Counted from the first letter of the stretch, positions 1-8,061 are shown. The stretch is DNA of 21,932 bases from Treponema sp. (GCA_031268245.1 JAIRXN010000242.1:1-21932), one strand, 5' to 3'. Made by a program: numbers and translations. The notes: generated by a model not told the origin, from the sequence alone.

Positions 1-141
1 TTTGATATGAAGGGTGGGGACTGAGATATATTATATCAAATATCATCGTGTCAGTACAGTAGTTATTTTAAGACAAATCCCAAGTGTATCAAAATTTGAT
101 TCGTAGCGAAGGGTACATACCCCCATATGAGTTTACTTAAG
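1..141. other. AT-rich intergenic stretch with small inverted repeats
   Basis: No credible gene is visible between the window edge and the end of the DUF6941-like gene. The stretch is AT-rich and holds several small dyads: TTTGATAT at 1-8 against ATATCAAA at 33-40, a 13-bp palindrome built on ATCAAA-A-TTTGAT at 88-100, and GGGTA-CA-TACCC at 111-122. The ATCAAA/TTTGAT word occurs four times, which could mean a regulator site for a gene outside the window or only AT-rich chance. I see no clear terminator for the leftward operon here. Confidence 0.4.
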
Positions 142-190
142 ATTTAACCACAAAGAAATTTAATCACGAATTCCACGAACCGGCACGAAC
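142..190. repeat. Degenerate CACGAA / TTCGTG interspersed repeat
   Basis: The hexamer CACGAA occurs three times at 165, 174 and 184, a 9-10 bp period. It is preceded by two related words, TTTAACCACAAAG (143-155) and TTTAATCACGAA (159-170). On the minus strand it reads as TTCGTG units ending in GTGGTTAAA. From memory, similar TTCGTG/GTGGTTAAA runs are dispersed in intergenic DNA of unrelated bacteria, with no accepted function. It begins 12 bp beyond the stop of the last gene of the leftward operon, so it would lie in the mRNA 3' UTR. The repeat is seen directly; family membership is inferred. Confidence 0.55.
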
Positions 191-201
191 GGAACACTAG
201 T

Positions 202-588
202 TTACCCCTTCCTCACGTACAAAGGTATTGAGGAGAGTTCCTTGTCGTCTATGTAGAGGACAAAGTTTATTACCCCGCTCTGCTTGAAGCGAAGATTGGT
301 AATGGTAAACACAAGGTGGCTCACCGCGGTTGCGTTCCCCACACCCTTGACATCCACATTACCGGAGATGTTTTCCATGGTCATTTCCCCGTCAAGATCC
401 GTAGTTTCGATACGGAAACTGTGGCTTGAGAATTCCCAGAGATCGAAGCGTACACGGATCACCACGGAAAGCTGGGGATGCACGCAGGGGAAGTTCCGGG
501 AAATGATGGTGTCGAAGGTACCCACAACGGTAAGTTTGCCACCGTTTTCCTGAGCAAAGTCGCAAAAGGTAAAAAGTTCTATTTTCAT
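202..588 (-). CDS. DUF6941-like small conserved protein
   Basis: This 128-residue protein begins MKIELFTFCDFAQENGGKLT and continues with VVGTFDTI and NFPCVHP, the pattern I associate with the DUF6941 family; the assignment is from memory. The function is unknown. It has no signal peptide, membrane segment or catalytic motif; alternating hydrophobic residues suggest a mostly beta fold. It is the last gene of the leftward signalling operon: its ATG lies 13 bp after the sensor stop codon. No clear Shine-Dalgarno precedes this ATG, so translation may be coupled to the sensor. The position suggests it serves the signalling module, perhaps as an adaptor or readout, but nothing in the sequence proves that. 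The reading frame itself is very likely real. Confidence 0.8.
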   Translation of the reverse strand: MKIELFTFCDFAQENGGKLTVVGTFDTIISRNFPCVHPQLSVVIRVRFDLWEFSSHSFRIETTDLDGEMTMENISGNVDVKGVGNATAVSHLVFTITNLRFKQSGVINFVLYIDDKELSSIPLYVRKG

Positions 589-601
589 ATATGCAAAGCG
601 A

Positions 602-1351
602 TCAGCTTTCTTTCTCGTACATTACAAGGCCGTTGATTCTTCGCAGGAGGCTGATATACACCACCGCTCCGGCGATTATGAACAGGGCGACCACTCCCAA
701 CTGCCAGAGCACCTGAAGCCTGATCCAGTCAATGATGGGGTCGGCGTCAAGGTCGCAGCCGATGATCCCTATCACCTCTCCGTCATGGTTCCGGATGGGT
801 GCGTGGGCAGAAATAACATTTCCCCACAGTTCCGTGTGATCGATGCCTCCCAGCAGGGGGGTTCCGGTTCGTACCGTCATAAAGAAAGCTTCCTCATAAT
901 CGGAAACATCCTCGTCGGTGCCTAGAGGCGAAAAATTTTCTTCATCATCCGGGGTGGAACTTCCGTCTATGATGTAGCGGTAAACCGTATCGGATATGAC
1001 GATCATTGTGTACAGATACTGCACCCCGAATTCGTTTTTTATCTCCAGCATTCGTTCCTGGGTGTTAATATAATAATCGGAAGTATCATCAAGGGTTACG
1101 GTAAGTTCCAGAAAATCATCAAGATTATCTCCCCCGATCAATTCCTCCACGCGATTTACGGGGGGCATGGCCAGTTGGGAACAGACATAACGGGTAACCG
1201 AGTTGACCTGAAGCACCGAAGTGATGATAAAGACTCCGGATATTGCCACAAAGAAAAAGCCAAAGAAGAGGGTAAGGCGGAACTTCATGAAGGAAGAAGT
1301 CCGGGCCATATTGTCGGCCAGTTTTATACTTGTACTAAATTCCATCGCCAT
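602..1351 (-). CDS. Two-TM extracytoplasmic sensor protein without output domain
   Basis: This 249-residue membrane protein has a short cytoplasmic N-terminus, a transmembrane helix near residues 25-48, an extracytoplasmic domain of about 165 residues, a second helix near 216-236, and a 13-residue tail. The domain end (GNVISAHAPIRNHDGEVIGI, then IGCDLDADP) resembles the membrane-proximal part of Cache/PAS-like sensor domains of methyl-accepting proteins. HAMP, methyl-accepting and kinase domains are all absent. The ATG at 1351 was chosen because GGAG sits 7 bases upstream; the longer frame from 1423 would overlap the kinase gene. It follows the kinase by 46 bp and precedes the DUF6941-like gene by 13 bp. 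I infer that it passes its signal laterally to the membrane kinase. The ligand is unknown. Confidence 0.75.
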   Translation of the reverse strand: MAMEFSTSIKLADNMARTSSFMKFRLTLFFGFFFVAISGVFIITSVLQVNSVTRYVCSQLAMPPVNRVEELIGGDNLDDFLELTVTLDDTSDYYINTQERMLEIKNEFGVQYLYTMIVISDTVYRYIIDGSSTPDDEENFSPLGTDEDVSDYEEAFFMTVRTGTPLLGGIDHTELWGNVISAHAPIRNHDGEVIGIIGCDLDADPIIDWIRLQVLWQLGVVALFIIAGAVVYISLLRRINGLVMYEKES

Positions 1352-1397
1352 TGCTATTCTCCGTTTTATCCTTGTGTGCCGTTTAAAACCCGCAGAA

Positions 1398-3383
1398 TCA
1401 GTGCCTATCCTGAGCCGGTTCATAGGGAATAGTAATTGTAAAACTGGTTCCCTTCCGCGGTTCGGTCTGCACTTTTATGGAACCCTTAAGATCCCTGACC
1501 CGTTCACGTACCAGGTTAAGCCCTATGCCCCGGCCCGCATTGAGATCCGCCGTCTCTGCGGTGCTGAAACCCGGCGCAAAAATTGCGTTTAGAAGCACGG
1601 ACTTATCCCCGGCCTCTTCTTCGTTTTTCAGAACCTTTGACGAAAGGGCCTTCTTGCGGATCTTTTCAAAGTCCAGCCCCCTGCCGTCATCGGAAAGATT
1701 GATAGTGATCTTGTCTCCCACATGCTTGATGACAAGCCTGACGGAACCTTCGCTTTCTTTTCCCGCGGCCTTTCTGTCTTCGGGCGCTTCAATGCCGTGG
1801 TACACCGAGTTGCGAACCAACTGGGTCAATATCTCCTTGATCACCCGGCGGGGACCATGCTCCAGAATCTCGCCGTCCAGATCGTCAACAATGAATTTTG
1901 CCTTTTTATGCAGGGCCTCCGAAGCCTTTTCGCATGCCTTGGTGAGGGTCTCTATCAGTACGAAGCGATCCTGCCGCCGGCCCCCCGTACCCTTAAAGCT
2001 TTCGATCTTTCCGATTATATCCCGGAACTTGTCCCTCTCCCGCATGATGTTTTCCAGCTCTACGGTAATATGGAGAACCTCTTCAAAGGAAACATCATCT
2101 TTCTCCCTGAGTGTGCGGATCTTGTTTTCCAGTTCATGAAGCTTGCCGCTGAAATTTTCAAGTCCCAGAATCAAGGCGTTTGATTTGATCGCGTGGACGG
2201 ACTGGTAGATCATCACCATGGCGTCTTTTCCGGACAATTTCTGATCTTTGAGAATCGTATTGACTCTGTCAAATTCATAATCCGTGTCCTCAAGGAAATC
2301 GCCGAAAACCCGCGGCTCTACCTGGATTACCTGGAAGAGGGCCTTCATCTCCTCTTCCCGCCTGCCTTCTTCTTCGGCAAGCTGCTGCTGCAGCTTCTTT
2401 GCTTCGGTAATGTCTTCAATGGCGCCCAGAATCTGATAATCGCCATAGCCGCGGTCAACGGTGGTAAAATTTGAACGCAGGGTTTTTATCGCCAGGGACA
2501 GGGAATCGATGTATTCAAATTCGGCAATAGGATTGATATCGTCCAGCATCTTCGCATCAAAAGAGCGGTTCAGCACCATGCCGAAATAGTCTTCCAGGGT
2601 TTCCCGCTCCTTCTGTTTTAATGAAGAGTCCAGAAGCGCGGTAAAACGTTTCCCGTCAAGTTCATCGGTTCCCATAATATCAACCAGCGCCCGGGAAAAG
2701 GCAGGCTGAATGACATAATCCTTATCAAGCAGGAAGAGGCCTACCCTGAGGCTGTCTTTCATCGCCGCGATCTGATCCCGTTCCGATTCCAGGGCGCTGG
2801 TGAGCTGTTTTACCCAGCGGTCTTTGAGGAGCCTCACCTGTTCATACACGATGGTAAGGGCAAAAACCAGAATATAAACGGCGATGATCCGCAGTGTAAC
2901 GGCCAACGTATAATCAAAATCCGCAAGACCCGGAACAAAGGCAACCAGCATGGTTCCTGCCAGCACAAGACCCGAAAGAACAATACCTATGTTGAGTCCC
3001 AATACGAAGATTGCGATAAGGGGGAATGAATAGATCCACAGCCCCGCAAAACCCTTCTCTCCGCCCGACATAACCAGCGCGACACAGAGGACCGCAAAAA
3101 CCGAAATGGGAACAATGGCAATGCCGGTAAAGGGCAGTTTTGTACGCAGAAGCCCTATGGCGGTAAAACAGAGGAAACCTACGAAGATATCCGCCATGCC
3201 CCGGATTACATTGCCTTCCAGAATAACCGTGCTGCCGAATCCGACAAGGAAACCGCCGCCGATGATGAGGGCTACATTGAAAAGAACATACCGGACAAGA
3301 GACTCAGCGACTGCCCTGTCGCGGAAATCTTCAAATTTATTGCTGGAGAGAAAACGCAGAAGGACGTTTGTACCTTTAGCCAT
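1398..3383 (-). CDS. Membrane-bound hybrid kinase with PAS, Hpt and CheA-type ATPase domains
   Basis: This 661-residue protein has about six N-terminal transmembrane helices (residues 30-180), a coiled linker, and a PAS-like region (about 205-325, ending in the typical AIEDITEAK). Next is an Hpt-like helical domain with candidate phosphoacceptor His397 in VHAIKSNALILG, then a CheA-type ATPase: N box LVRNSVYHGIE (522-532), G1 DDGRGLD (565-571), F box FAPGFST (602-608) and G2 GRGIGLNLV (617-625). The N box matches CheA rather than ordinary sensor kinases. CheA's response-regulator-binding P2 domain and CheW-like P5 domain are missing, so coupling to a chemoreceptor array is unlikely. Its ATG follows the cheX stop by one base with only a weak ribosome site, implying translational coupling. 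The likely phosphoryl acceptor is the CheY-like protein of the same operon. Confidence 0.85.
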   Translation of the reverse strand: MAKGTNVLLRFLSSNKFEDFRDRAVAESLVRYVLFNVALIIGGGFLVGFGSTVILEGNVIRGMADIFVGFLCFTAIGLLRTKLPFTGIAIVPISVFAVLCVALVMSGGEKGFAGLWIYSFPLIAIFVLGLNIGIVLSGLVLAGTMLVAFVPGLADFDYTLAVTLRIIAVYILVFALTIVYEQVRLLKDRWVKQLTSALESERDQIAAMKDSLRVGLFLLDKDYVIQPAFSRALVDIMGTDELDGKRFTALLDSSLKQKERETLEDYFGMVLNRSFDAKMLDDINPIAEFEYIDSLSLAIKTLRSNFTTVDRGYGDYQILGAIEDITEAKKLQQQLAEEEGRREEEMKALFQVIQVEPRVFGDFLEDTDYEFDRVNTILKDQKLSGKDAMVMIYQSVHAIKSNALILGLENFSGKLHELENKIRTLREKDDVSFEEVLHITVELENIMRERDKFRDIIGKIESFKGTGGRRQDRFVLIETLTKACEKASEALHKKAKFIVDDLDGEILEHGPRRVIKEILTQLVRNSVYHGIEAPEDRKAAGKESEGSVRLVIKHVGDKITINLSDDGRGLDFEKIRKKALSSKVLKNEEEAGDKSVLLNAIFAPGFSTAETADLNAGRGIGLNLVRERVRDLKGSIKVQTEPRKGTSFTITIPYEPAQDRH

Positions 3384-3384
3384 A

Positions 3385-3861
3385 CTAGGCGCCTTTAACC
3401 GCCTCTATGGCTACGGAAAGGGTGAAAGCCTCATTTCCAAAAGCCGTAAAGGGTATACAGATGATCCTGGCCGAATTATTGGGCCACTTGACGGCATGTT
3501 CTTTCCCGGTAACAATCGTCGGCAGCGAAATGACCAGCCGGAAAGCTTCCTCAAGACTCTTCTTAACATTGCCCGCTATGATGTTGACGATCTCCCCGAC
3601 AGCATCCACCACATCATCGTCAATCTTCGTGTGACTGGCACCGGTGAGAAGATCGGTGATCCTGATCGCCAGACTGTTCTTCATCGAGATTACCACCGCG
3701 CCCCTGGCTTCTCCCGTGAGTCCTATAACCGCAGAAATGTCCCAATCCGTTGCCTTGTCCTTGTCCGCAAAAAAAGGCCGGTCTACGACAACGTCGGTTC
3801 CGACAAATTCCTCGAACACATTCCGTGTCGTATCAATAAAAGGCTGAATATACTTTTCCAT
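3385..3861 (-). CDS. cheX: CheX-family CheY-P phosphatase
   Basis: The 158-residue protein matches CheX, a dimeric phosphatase that removes the phosphoryl group from CheY-P and is the usual CheY phosphatase of spirochaetes. The signature E-x-x-N followed by A-G is seen at Glu90-Asn93-Ala96-Gly97 (VGEIVNIIAGN); the family uses this acidic/amide pair for catalysis. Length and the start MEKYIQPFIDTTRNVFEE fit CheX. A GGAAA ribosome site lies just upstream of the ATG. It is flanked by the CheY-like gene (51 bp upstream) and the kinase gene (1 bp downstream), so receiver, phosphatase and kinase are made from one message. The chromosomal chemotaxis cluster could hold another cheX; this copy probably serves the local pathway. 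Confidence 0.85.
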   Translation of the reverse strand: MEKYIQPFIDTTRNVFEEFVGTDVVVDRPFFADKDKATDWDISAVIGLTGEARGAVVISMKNSLAIRITDLLTGASHTKIDDDVVDAVGEIVNIIAGNVKKSLEEAFRLVISLPTIVTGKEHAVKWPNNSARIICIPFTAFGNEAFTLSVAIEAVKGA

Positions 3862-3912
3862 TCTGTTTCCTTTCCAAATTTTTAACCGGACTTTTACCGG
3901 GCCCGTCTCAGG

Positions 3913-4281
3913 TTAAAGTGTTATCCTTGACAGTTTTTCCCTGAAGCTCTTTTCGTTTATCGGCTTGACGATATAATCGGTAGCGCCGCTCTTCAAGGCT
4001 TCAATTACGTTGTACTTGGCAGACTCGCTGGTAACCATGATGATTGGGAGATCCTTGTACTGCTTGATGGCCCGCACCTGTTTGAGAAAGTCGATGCCCG
4101 AAAGTTCCGGCATGTTCCAGTCCAGCAGAATCAGGTTGATGGAATTAAGCTGCAACTGCTGCAGCGCCTCGACGCCGTTTGACGCCTCCAAGAACTGGCA
4201 GGGAATCTTTAATTCCGTGAACGTATTTTTTACGATATTCCGCATGATTCGGGAATCATCAACTACCAGAACCGTTTTCAT
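3913..4281 (-). CDS. CheY-like single-domain response regulator
   Basis: This 122-residue stand-alone receiver has the complete phosphorylation site: acidic pair Asp8-Asp9 (VVDDSRIMRN), phosphoacceptor Asp54 (LLDWNMPE), switch Thr84 (MVTSES) and Lys106 (IVKPIN). There is no DNA-binding or enzymatic output domain, so it must act through protein binding, as CheY does at the flagellar motor, or as a phosphate carrier. It is the first gene of the leftward operon, with GGAGG at good distance from the ATG and an extended -10 promoter at 4312-4340. I leave the symbol blank because the kinase it sits with is not a classical CheA, so its target may not be the flagellar switch. Confidence 0.9.
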   Translation of the reverse strand: MKTVLVVDDSRIMRNIVKNTFTELKIPCQFLEASNGVEALQQLQLNSINLILLDWNMPELSGIDFLKQVRAIKQYKDLPIIMVTSESAKYNVIEALKSGATDYIVKPINEKSFREKLSRITL

Positions 4282-4311
4282 AAAATGCCTCCATTTTTAT
4301 GCATGGTTCCT

Positions 4312-4340
4312 ATTCTAGCAGTATCTTTTAATGATAACAA
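4312..4340 (-). promoter_or_regulatory. Promoter of the cheY-cheX-kinase operon
   Basis: Read on the minus strand, a TTGTTA -35 (4335-4340) is separated by exactly 17 bp from a TAGAAT -10 (4312-4317), and the -10 is preceded by TGC, giving an extended -10. The expected transcript start is near 4305, leaving a short leader with GGAGG before the ATG at 4281. This sigma-70-type match is the best in the 133-bp divergent region. A 7-bp inverted repeat, CAAGATT (4349-4355) and AATCTTG (4376-4382), lies just upstream and could be an operator. I found no comparably good promoter for dnaE. Confidence 0.6.
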
Positions 4341-4414
4341 GACGGTGTCAAGATTTTTTGCCTCAACAACGCCGGAATCTTGCCCCGCCCCCTTCATCGG
4401 GGTATCATGGAGAC

Positions 4415-7400
4415 ATGACGGAATTTGTTCACCTCCACGTCCATTCGGATTTTTCCCTCCAGGATGCGGCGGTTTCTGTACACAGCCTCGCGGATCGGGC
4501 TGAAGAGCTGGGAATGCGGTATCTGGCCCTTACCGACCATGGCAACATGTTCGGGGCCATGGAATTTCTTGCGGCATGCAGGGAAAGGCTCACCGGGGAC
4601 GGAAAACACGAGAAACGGAAAAACCCGGTGCGGCCCATCATCGGCTGCGAAGCCTACGTTGCCCCCGGTTCCAGAAAAGACAAAAAAAAGGCTCCAAAGG
4701 GCGAAGACGATTACTTCCACCTGATCCTGCTGGCGGCAAACCGGGAAGGCTATTTCAACCTTATCAAACTCTGTTCCTTTGCATATACCGAAGGTTTCTA
4801 CTTCAGGCCCCGGATCGACGAAGAACTCCTCCTTCAGTACCACGGGGGGCTTATCTGCCTTTCCGCCTGCCTCAAGGGGGAGATCCCCCGGCTTATCGCC
4901 AGGGGAAGGCTCCAGGAAGCGGAAAAACGGGCCCGGCGTCTGGCGGAGATCTTCGGGTTTGACGAAAAGGGGAGGCCCAACTTCTATCTGGAACTCCAGG
5001 ATCACGGTATCCCCCTGCAAAAGCAGGTAAACGCCGGAATTGCGGAAATCGCCCGGAAGACCGGCATTCCGCTCGTTGCCACCAACGACATCCACTACCT
5101 CAGTAGGGAGGACAATGCTGCCCACGATGTGCTCCTCTGTATTGGCGAAGGGAGGCTGAGAACCGACGAAAGGCGGAAGCGTTACCAGGGAGACCAGTTC
5201 TACTTCAAGACCGGGGATGAAATGGCCTCTCTCTTCCCGGATTACCCGGAGGCAATCGGCAACACGATCCGCATTGCGGAACGCTGTAATGCGGATATTC
5301 CCAAACCGGGGCCCATGTTCCCCGAATTCGAGATTCCCCGGGGATTTGAAAACGCCGATGCGTATCTGAGACACCTTACCATGGAAGGTCTCCCGAAACG
5401 GTACCCGTTTGCCGGCAAAGAGATCCTCGAGCGGGCGGAATATGAACTCGGCGTTATCATCAAGATGGGTTTTACCGGTTACTTCCTCATTGTGGCGGAT
5501 TTTATCAACTGGGCCAAGGAACACGATATCGATGTGGGGCCGGGCCGGGGTTCCGGAGCAGGTTCCATCGTGGCCTATTCGCTGCGGATCACCGATATCG
5601 ATCCTCTCAAATACGATCTGCTCTTTGAACGTTTCCTTAACCCGGAACGGATCAGCATGCCGGACTTTGACGTGGATTTCTGTAATGAACGCCGGGATGA
5701 GGTGATCCGGTATGTGACCGAAAAGTACGGCAAGGAACGGGTAGGGCAGATCATCACCTTTGGAACTCTGGGCGCCAAACAGGTGATCAAAGATGTGGCC
5801 CGGGTGCTCAACATAAGCATAAGTGAATCGGAAAGCATCGCAAAACTGATCCCCAAGGAACCCAAGATCACCCTGAAGAAGGCATTCAATCCGGAAGGCA
5901 AGGAAGCGAAAAACCCGGAAATCCAGGCGGCGGCCCGGCAGTTGCAGGAACTTGAAAACGATCCCCGCTATACGGAACTGTTCAGCCTTGCCCGCAAGCT
6001 GGAGGGGCTTAACCGGCATTCCAGCATCCACGCTGCGGGTGTGGTGATTGGAAAAACGGAACTTACCGACTATGTCCCCCTCTACAAGGAAACCGAAAAA
6101 AAGGGCGGGGGAATCGCCACCCAGTACACGATGAACTTTCTGGAAGATCGCGGCCTTGTAAAGATGGACTTTTTGGGTCTCAAGACCCTTGACCTTATCA
6201 AGCATACCGTGGATCTCGTCCGGGCCAGGGGCGGCGAATATGCCGGCTTCGACATCAAAACCATCAGCGAAAACGATGAAAAAACCTTCAGGATGCTGGG
6301 AGAAGGGAAAAGCGCCGGTGTTTTCCAGTTTGACAGGGAGGGTATGCAGAATACTCTCAAGAAGATTAAGCCCACTTCCATAGGGGATCTGACCGCCATC
6401 ACAAGTCTGTACCGGCCGGGGCCCATGAAGTTCATCGATCAGTTTGCCGATGCCAAAAACGGCCGGCAGACCATCGAATACCCTCACCCGAGTCTGGAGG
6501 CTCTGCTTAAGGAGACCTACGGGGTTATCACCTATCAGGAACAGGTGATGATGGTGGCCCGGATCATCGCAGGCTACAGTCTGGGACAGGCCGATCTTCT
6601 GCGCCGGGCCATGGGAAAGAAGAAGATGGAGGTAATGGTTGCCGAAAAGGTAAAATTCATTGCCGGGGCGCGGGAACAGGGTTACGGCGAAGAAGTTGCG
6701 GACAGGATCTTCGAACTGCTGATCCCTTTTGCCGAATACGGTTTCAACAAGAGTCATGCGGCAGCCTATTCGGTGCTCTCCTATCGTACCGCGTATTGCA
6801 AGGCCAACTTCCCCGCGGAATTCATGGCGGCCAACCTCTCCAACGAAATAGGAGCGGCGGACAAGGAAAAACTCCCCGAATACATCGAAGAGGCGCGGCG
6901 TATGGGCCTTACCATCGATCCTCCGGACGTAAACCGGTCCGAAAGGCTCTTCTCCGTTTCGGAAGGCAGGATTGTCTACGGGCTCAAGGCTATCAAAGGC
7001 ATAGGGGACAGGTCTGCGGAGGAGATCATCGCATGCAGGAAGGCCGAACCCTACCGGGACTTTATAGACTTCCTCAACCGGGTTGATATAAAAACCGTGG
7101 GCAAGAAGGTGATTGAACTCCTCATCGAAACAGGCGCCTTCGACAGGATGGAAAAGAGCCGGGATATTCTCCTTGCCAATCTGGAAGGGGCTGTGGATTA
7201 TGTGCAGAGCATCAAGGAGGACAGGAAATCGGGACAGAGCCTCTTCGGAGAGGCCGGGGAAAAGGAATATCCTGACTTTATCTACAAAGACGCTCCGGTA
7301 AAGAGCAGGGAGGACTGGCTTGAACGGGAAATGGCCCTCCTGGGTTACTATGCCTCGGGACACCCCATGGATGAGCAAAAGGATGCCTGGAAATATTTTT

Positions 7401-8017
7401 CGGGCCTCAATCTGGCGAATCTCAAGGCAAGTCAAAAAGGTTCCTACACTATCGTAGGAATTTTCAAGTCCCTGCGGGAAATCAGGGATCGTAACGGAAA
7501 GGAAATGGCTTTCGGCGTCCTGCAGGATTACCGGGGAGAGATAGATCTGGTATTCTTTTCCTCGGTCTGGCAGGATTGCAAGGCCAGGGTGATTCCGGAC
7601 ACAATTATGGCGTTCAAGGGAAACATAGATCCCGAAAAGGACAAAAATCCGGAAAAACCGGGTTTCAAGGTATCCAGTGTCGTGGATATTGATAAACTTG
7701 CCCGGCAGGCAAAACGAAAGGCCGAGTTGGATGTACAGATCGGCGAAGACCCGGTGAAAGAGGCGTCTGAATCTGCCGGAGAGGCGAAAAGTCTCCATAT
7801 AAAACTGCGGAACGGAGCGGCGGACAGGGAAGACAGCCTCTACCCCCTGCAGGAACTCCTTTCGGACGCGGGTTCTTTCCCGGTTTTCATTCATGTTCCC
7901 GTCTCGGACGGAGAGATTGTGATCCGCACGGCAAGCCGGTATGGAGCCGGAAGCGGAGATGCGGGAAGACTGAAAGAATGCGTCGCCGTGGAAGAGGCGG
8001 AGTGGGTTGAGGGGTAG
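4415..8017 (+). CDS. dnaE: DNA polymerase III alpha subunit (DnaE)
   Basis: This 1200-residue catalytic subunit of the replicative polymerase opens with a PHP domain (HLHVHSDFSL from residue 6, DHGNMFGA, and NDIHYLSREDNAAHD further on). The polymerase core carries GPGRGSGAGS, the two catalytic aspartates in PDFDVDF (Asp417, Asp419) and the third in VKMDFLGLKTL (Asp585). FNKSHAAAYS follows in the fingers/tau-contact area. An OB fold begins near residue 1011 (YTIVGIFKSLREIRDRNG). It is DnaE-type, with no exonuclease insert as in PolC. The start at 4415 gives the standard N-terminus; the frame is open back to 4331 but those residues are unlike the family. Only a weak GGGG lies 12 bases upstream. 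An out-of-frame ATG-GAG-ACA-TGA minicistron overlaps this start by ATGA. Confidence 0.97.
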   Translation: MTEFVHLHVHSDFSLQDAAVSVHSLADRAEELGMRYLALTDHGNMFGAMEFLAACRERLTGDGKHEKRKNPVRPIIGCEAYVAPGSRKDKKKAPKGEDDYFHLILLAANREGYFNLIKLCSFAYTEGFYFRPRIDEELLLQYHGGLICLSACLKGEIPRLIARGRLQEAEKRARRLAEIFGFDEKGRPNFYLELQDHGIPLQKQVNAGIAEIARKTGIPLVATNDIHYLSREDNAAHDVLLCIGEGRLRTDERRKRYQGDQFYFKTGDEMASLFPDYPEAIGNTIRIAERCNADIPKPGPMFPEFEIPRGFENADAYLRHLTMEGLPKRYPFAGKEILERAEYELGVIIKMGFTGYFLIVADFINWAKEHDIDVGPGRGSGAGSIVAYSLRITDIDPLKYDLLFERFLNPERISMPDFDVDFCNERRDEVIRYVTEKYGKERVGQIITFGTLGAKQVIKDVARVLNISISESESIAKLIPKEPKITLKKAFNPEGKEAKNPEIQAAARQLQELENDPRYTELFSLARKLEGLNRHSSIHAAGVVIGKTELTDYVPLYKETEKKGGGIATQYTMNFLEDRGLVKMDFLGLKTLDLIKHTVDLVRARGGEYAGFDIKTISENDEKTFRMLGEGKSAGVFQFDREGMQNTLKKIKPTSIGDLTAITSLYRPGPMKFIDQFADAKNGRQTIEYPHPSLEALLKETYGVITYQEQVMMVARIIAGYSLGQADLLRRAMGKKKMEVMVAEKVKFIAGAREQGYGEEVADRIFELLIPFAEYGFNKSHAAAYSVLSYRTAYCKANFPAEFMAANLSNEIGAADKEKLPEYIEEARRMGLTIDPPDVNRSERLFSVSEGRIVYGLKAIKGIGDRSAEEIIACRKAEPYRDFIDFLNRVDIKTVGKKVIELLIETGAFDRMEKSRDILLANLEGAVDYVQSIKEDRKSGQSLFGEAGEKEYPDFIYKDAPVKSREDWLEREMALLGYYASGHPMDEQKDAWKYFSGLNLANLKASQKGSYTIVGIFKSLREIRDRNGKEMAFGVLQDYRGEIDLVFFSSVWQDCKARVIPDTIMAFKGNIDPEKDKNPEKPGFKVSSVVDIDKLARQAKRKAELDVQIGEDPVKEASESAGEAKSLHIKLRNGAADREDSLYPLQELLSDAGSFPVFIHVPVSDGEIVIRTASRYGAGSGDAGRLKECVAVEEAEWVEG

Positions 8018-8018
8018 G

Positions 8019-8040
8019 ATTAACGCTTCGTGTTAATTTT
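8019..8040 (+). terminator. Weak hairpin with T-run after dnaE
   Basis: ATTAAC (8019-8024) pairs with GTTAAT (8032-8037) across a 7-base loop, followed by further T residues to 8040. The stem is AT-rich, so termination would be partial. It sits 2 bp after the dnaE stop and before yggT, and may reduce polymerase read-through into yggT-recG rather than block it. Confidence 0.4.
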
Positions 8041-8061
8041 CGATTTATATAGGGGTTAGAC

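Noticed and set aside
1352..1423. N-terminal extension of the sensor gene up to 1423
   Set aside because: It would overlap the kinase 3' end and put a highly basic stretch before the membrane signal. The ATG at 1351 has a good ribosome site.
3106..3885. A 259-codon plus-strand frame across the kinase start and cheX
   Set aside because: It is antisense to two recognisable genes, has no ribosome site worth noting, and its product is Arg/Pro-rich without domain signature.
4394..7894. A 1166-codon open frame antisense to dnaE
   Set aside because: It mirrors the codon pattern of dnaE, its translation resembles no protein family I know, and dnaE has every expected motif on the plus strand. Such shadow frames are common in GC-leaning genes.
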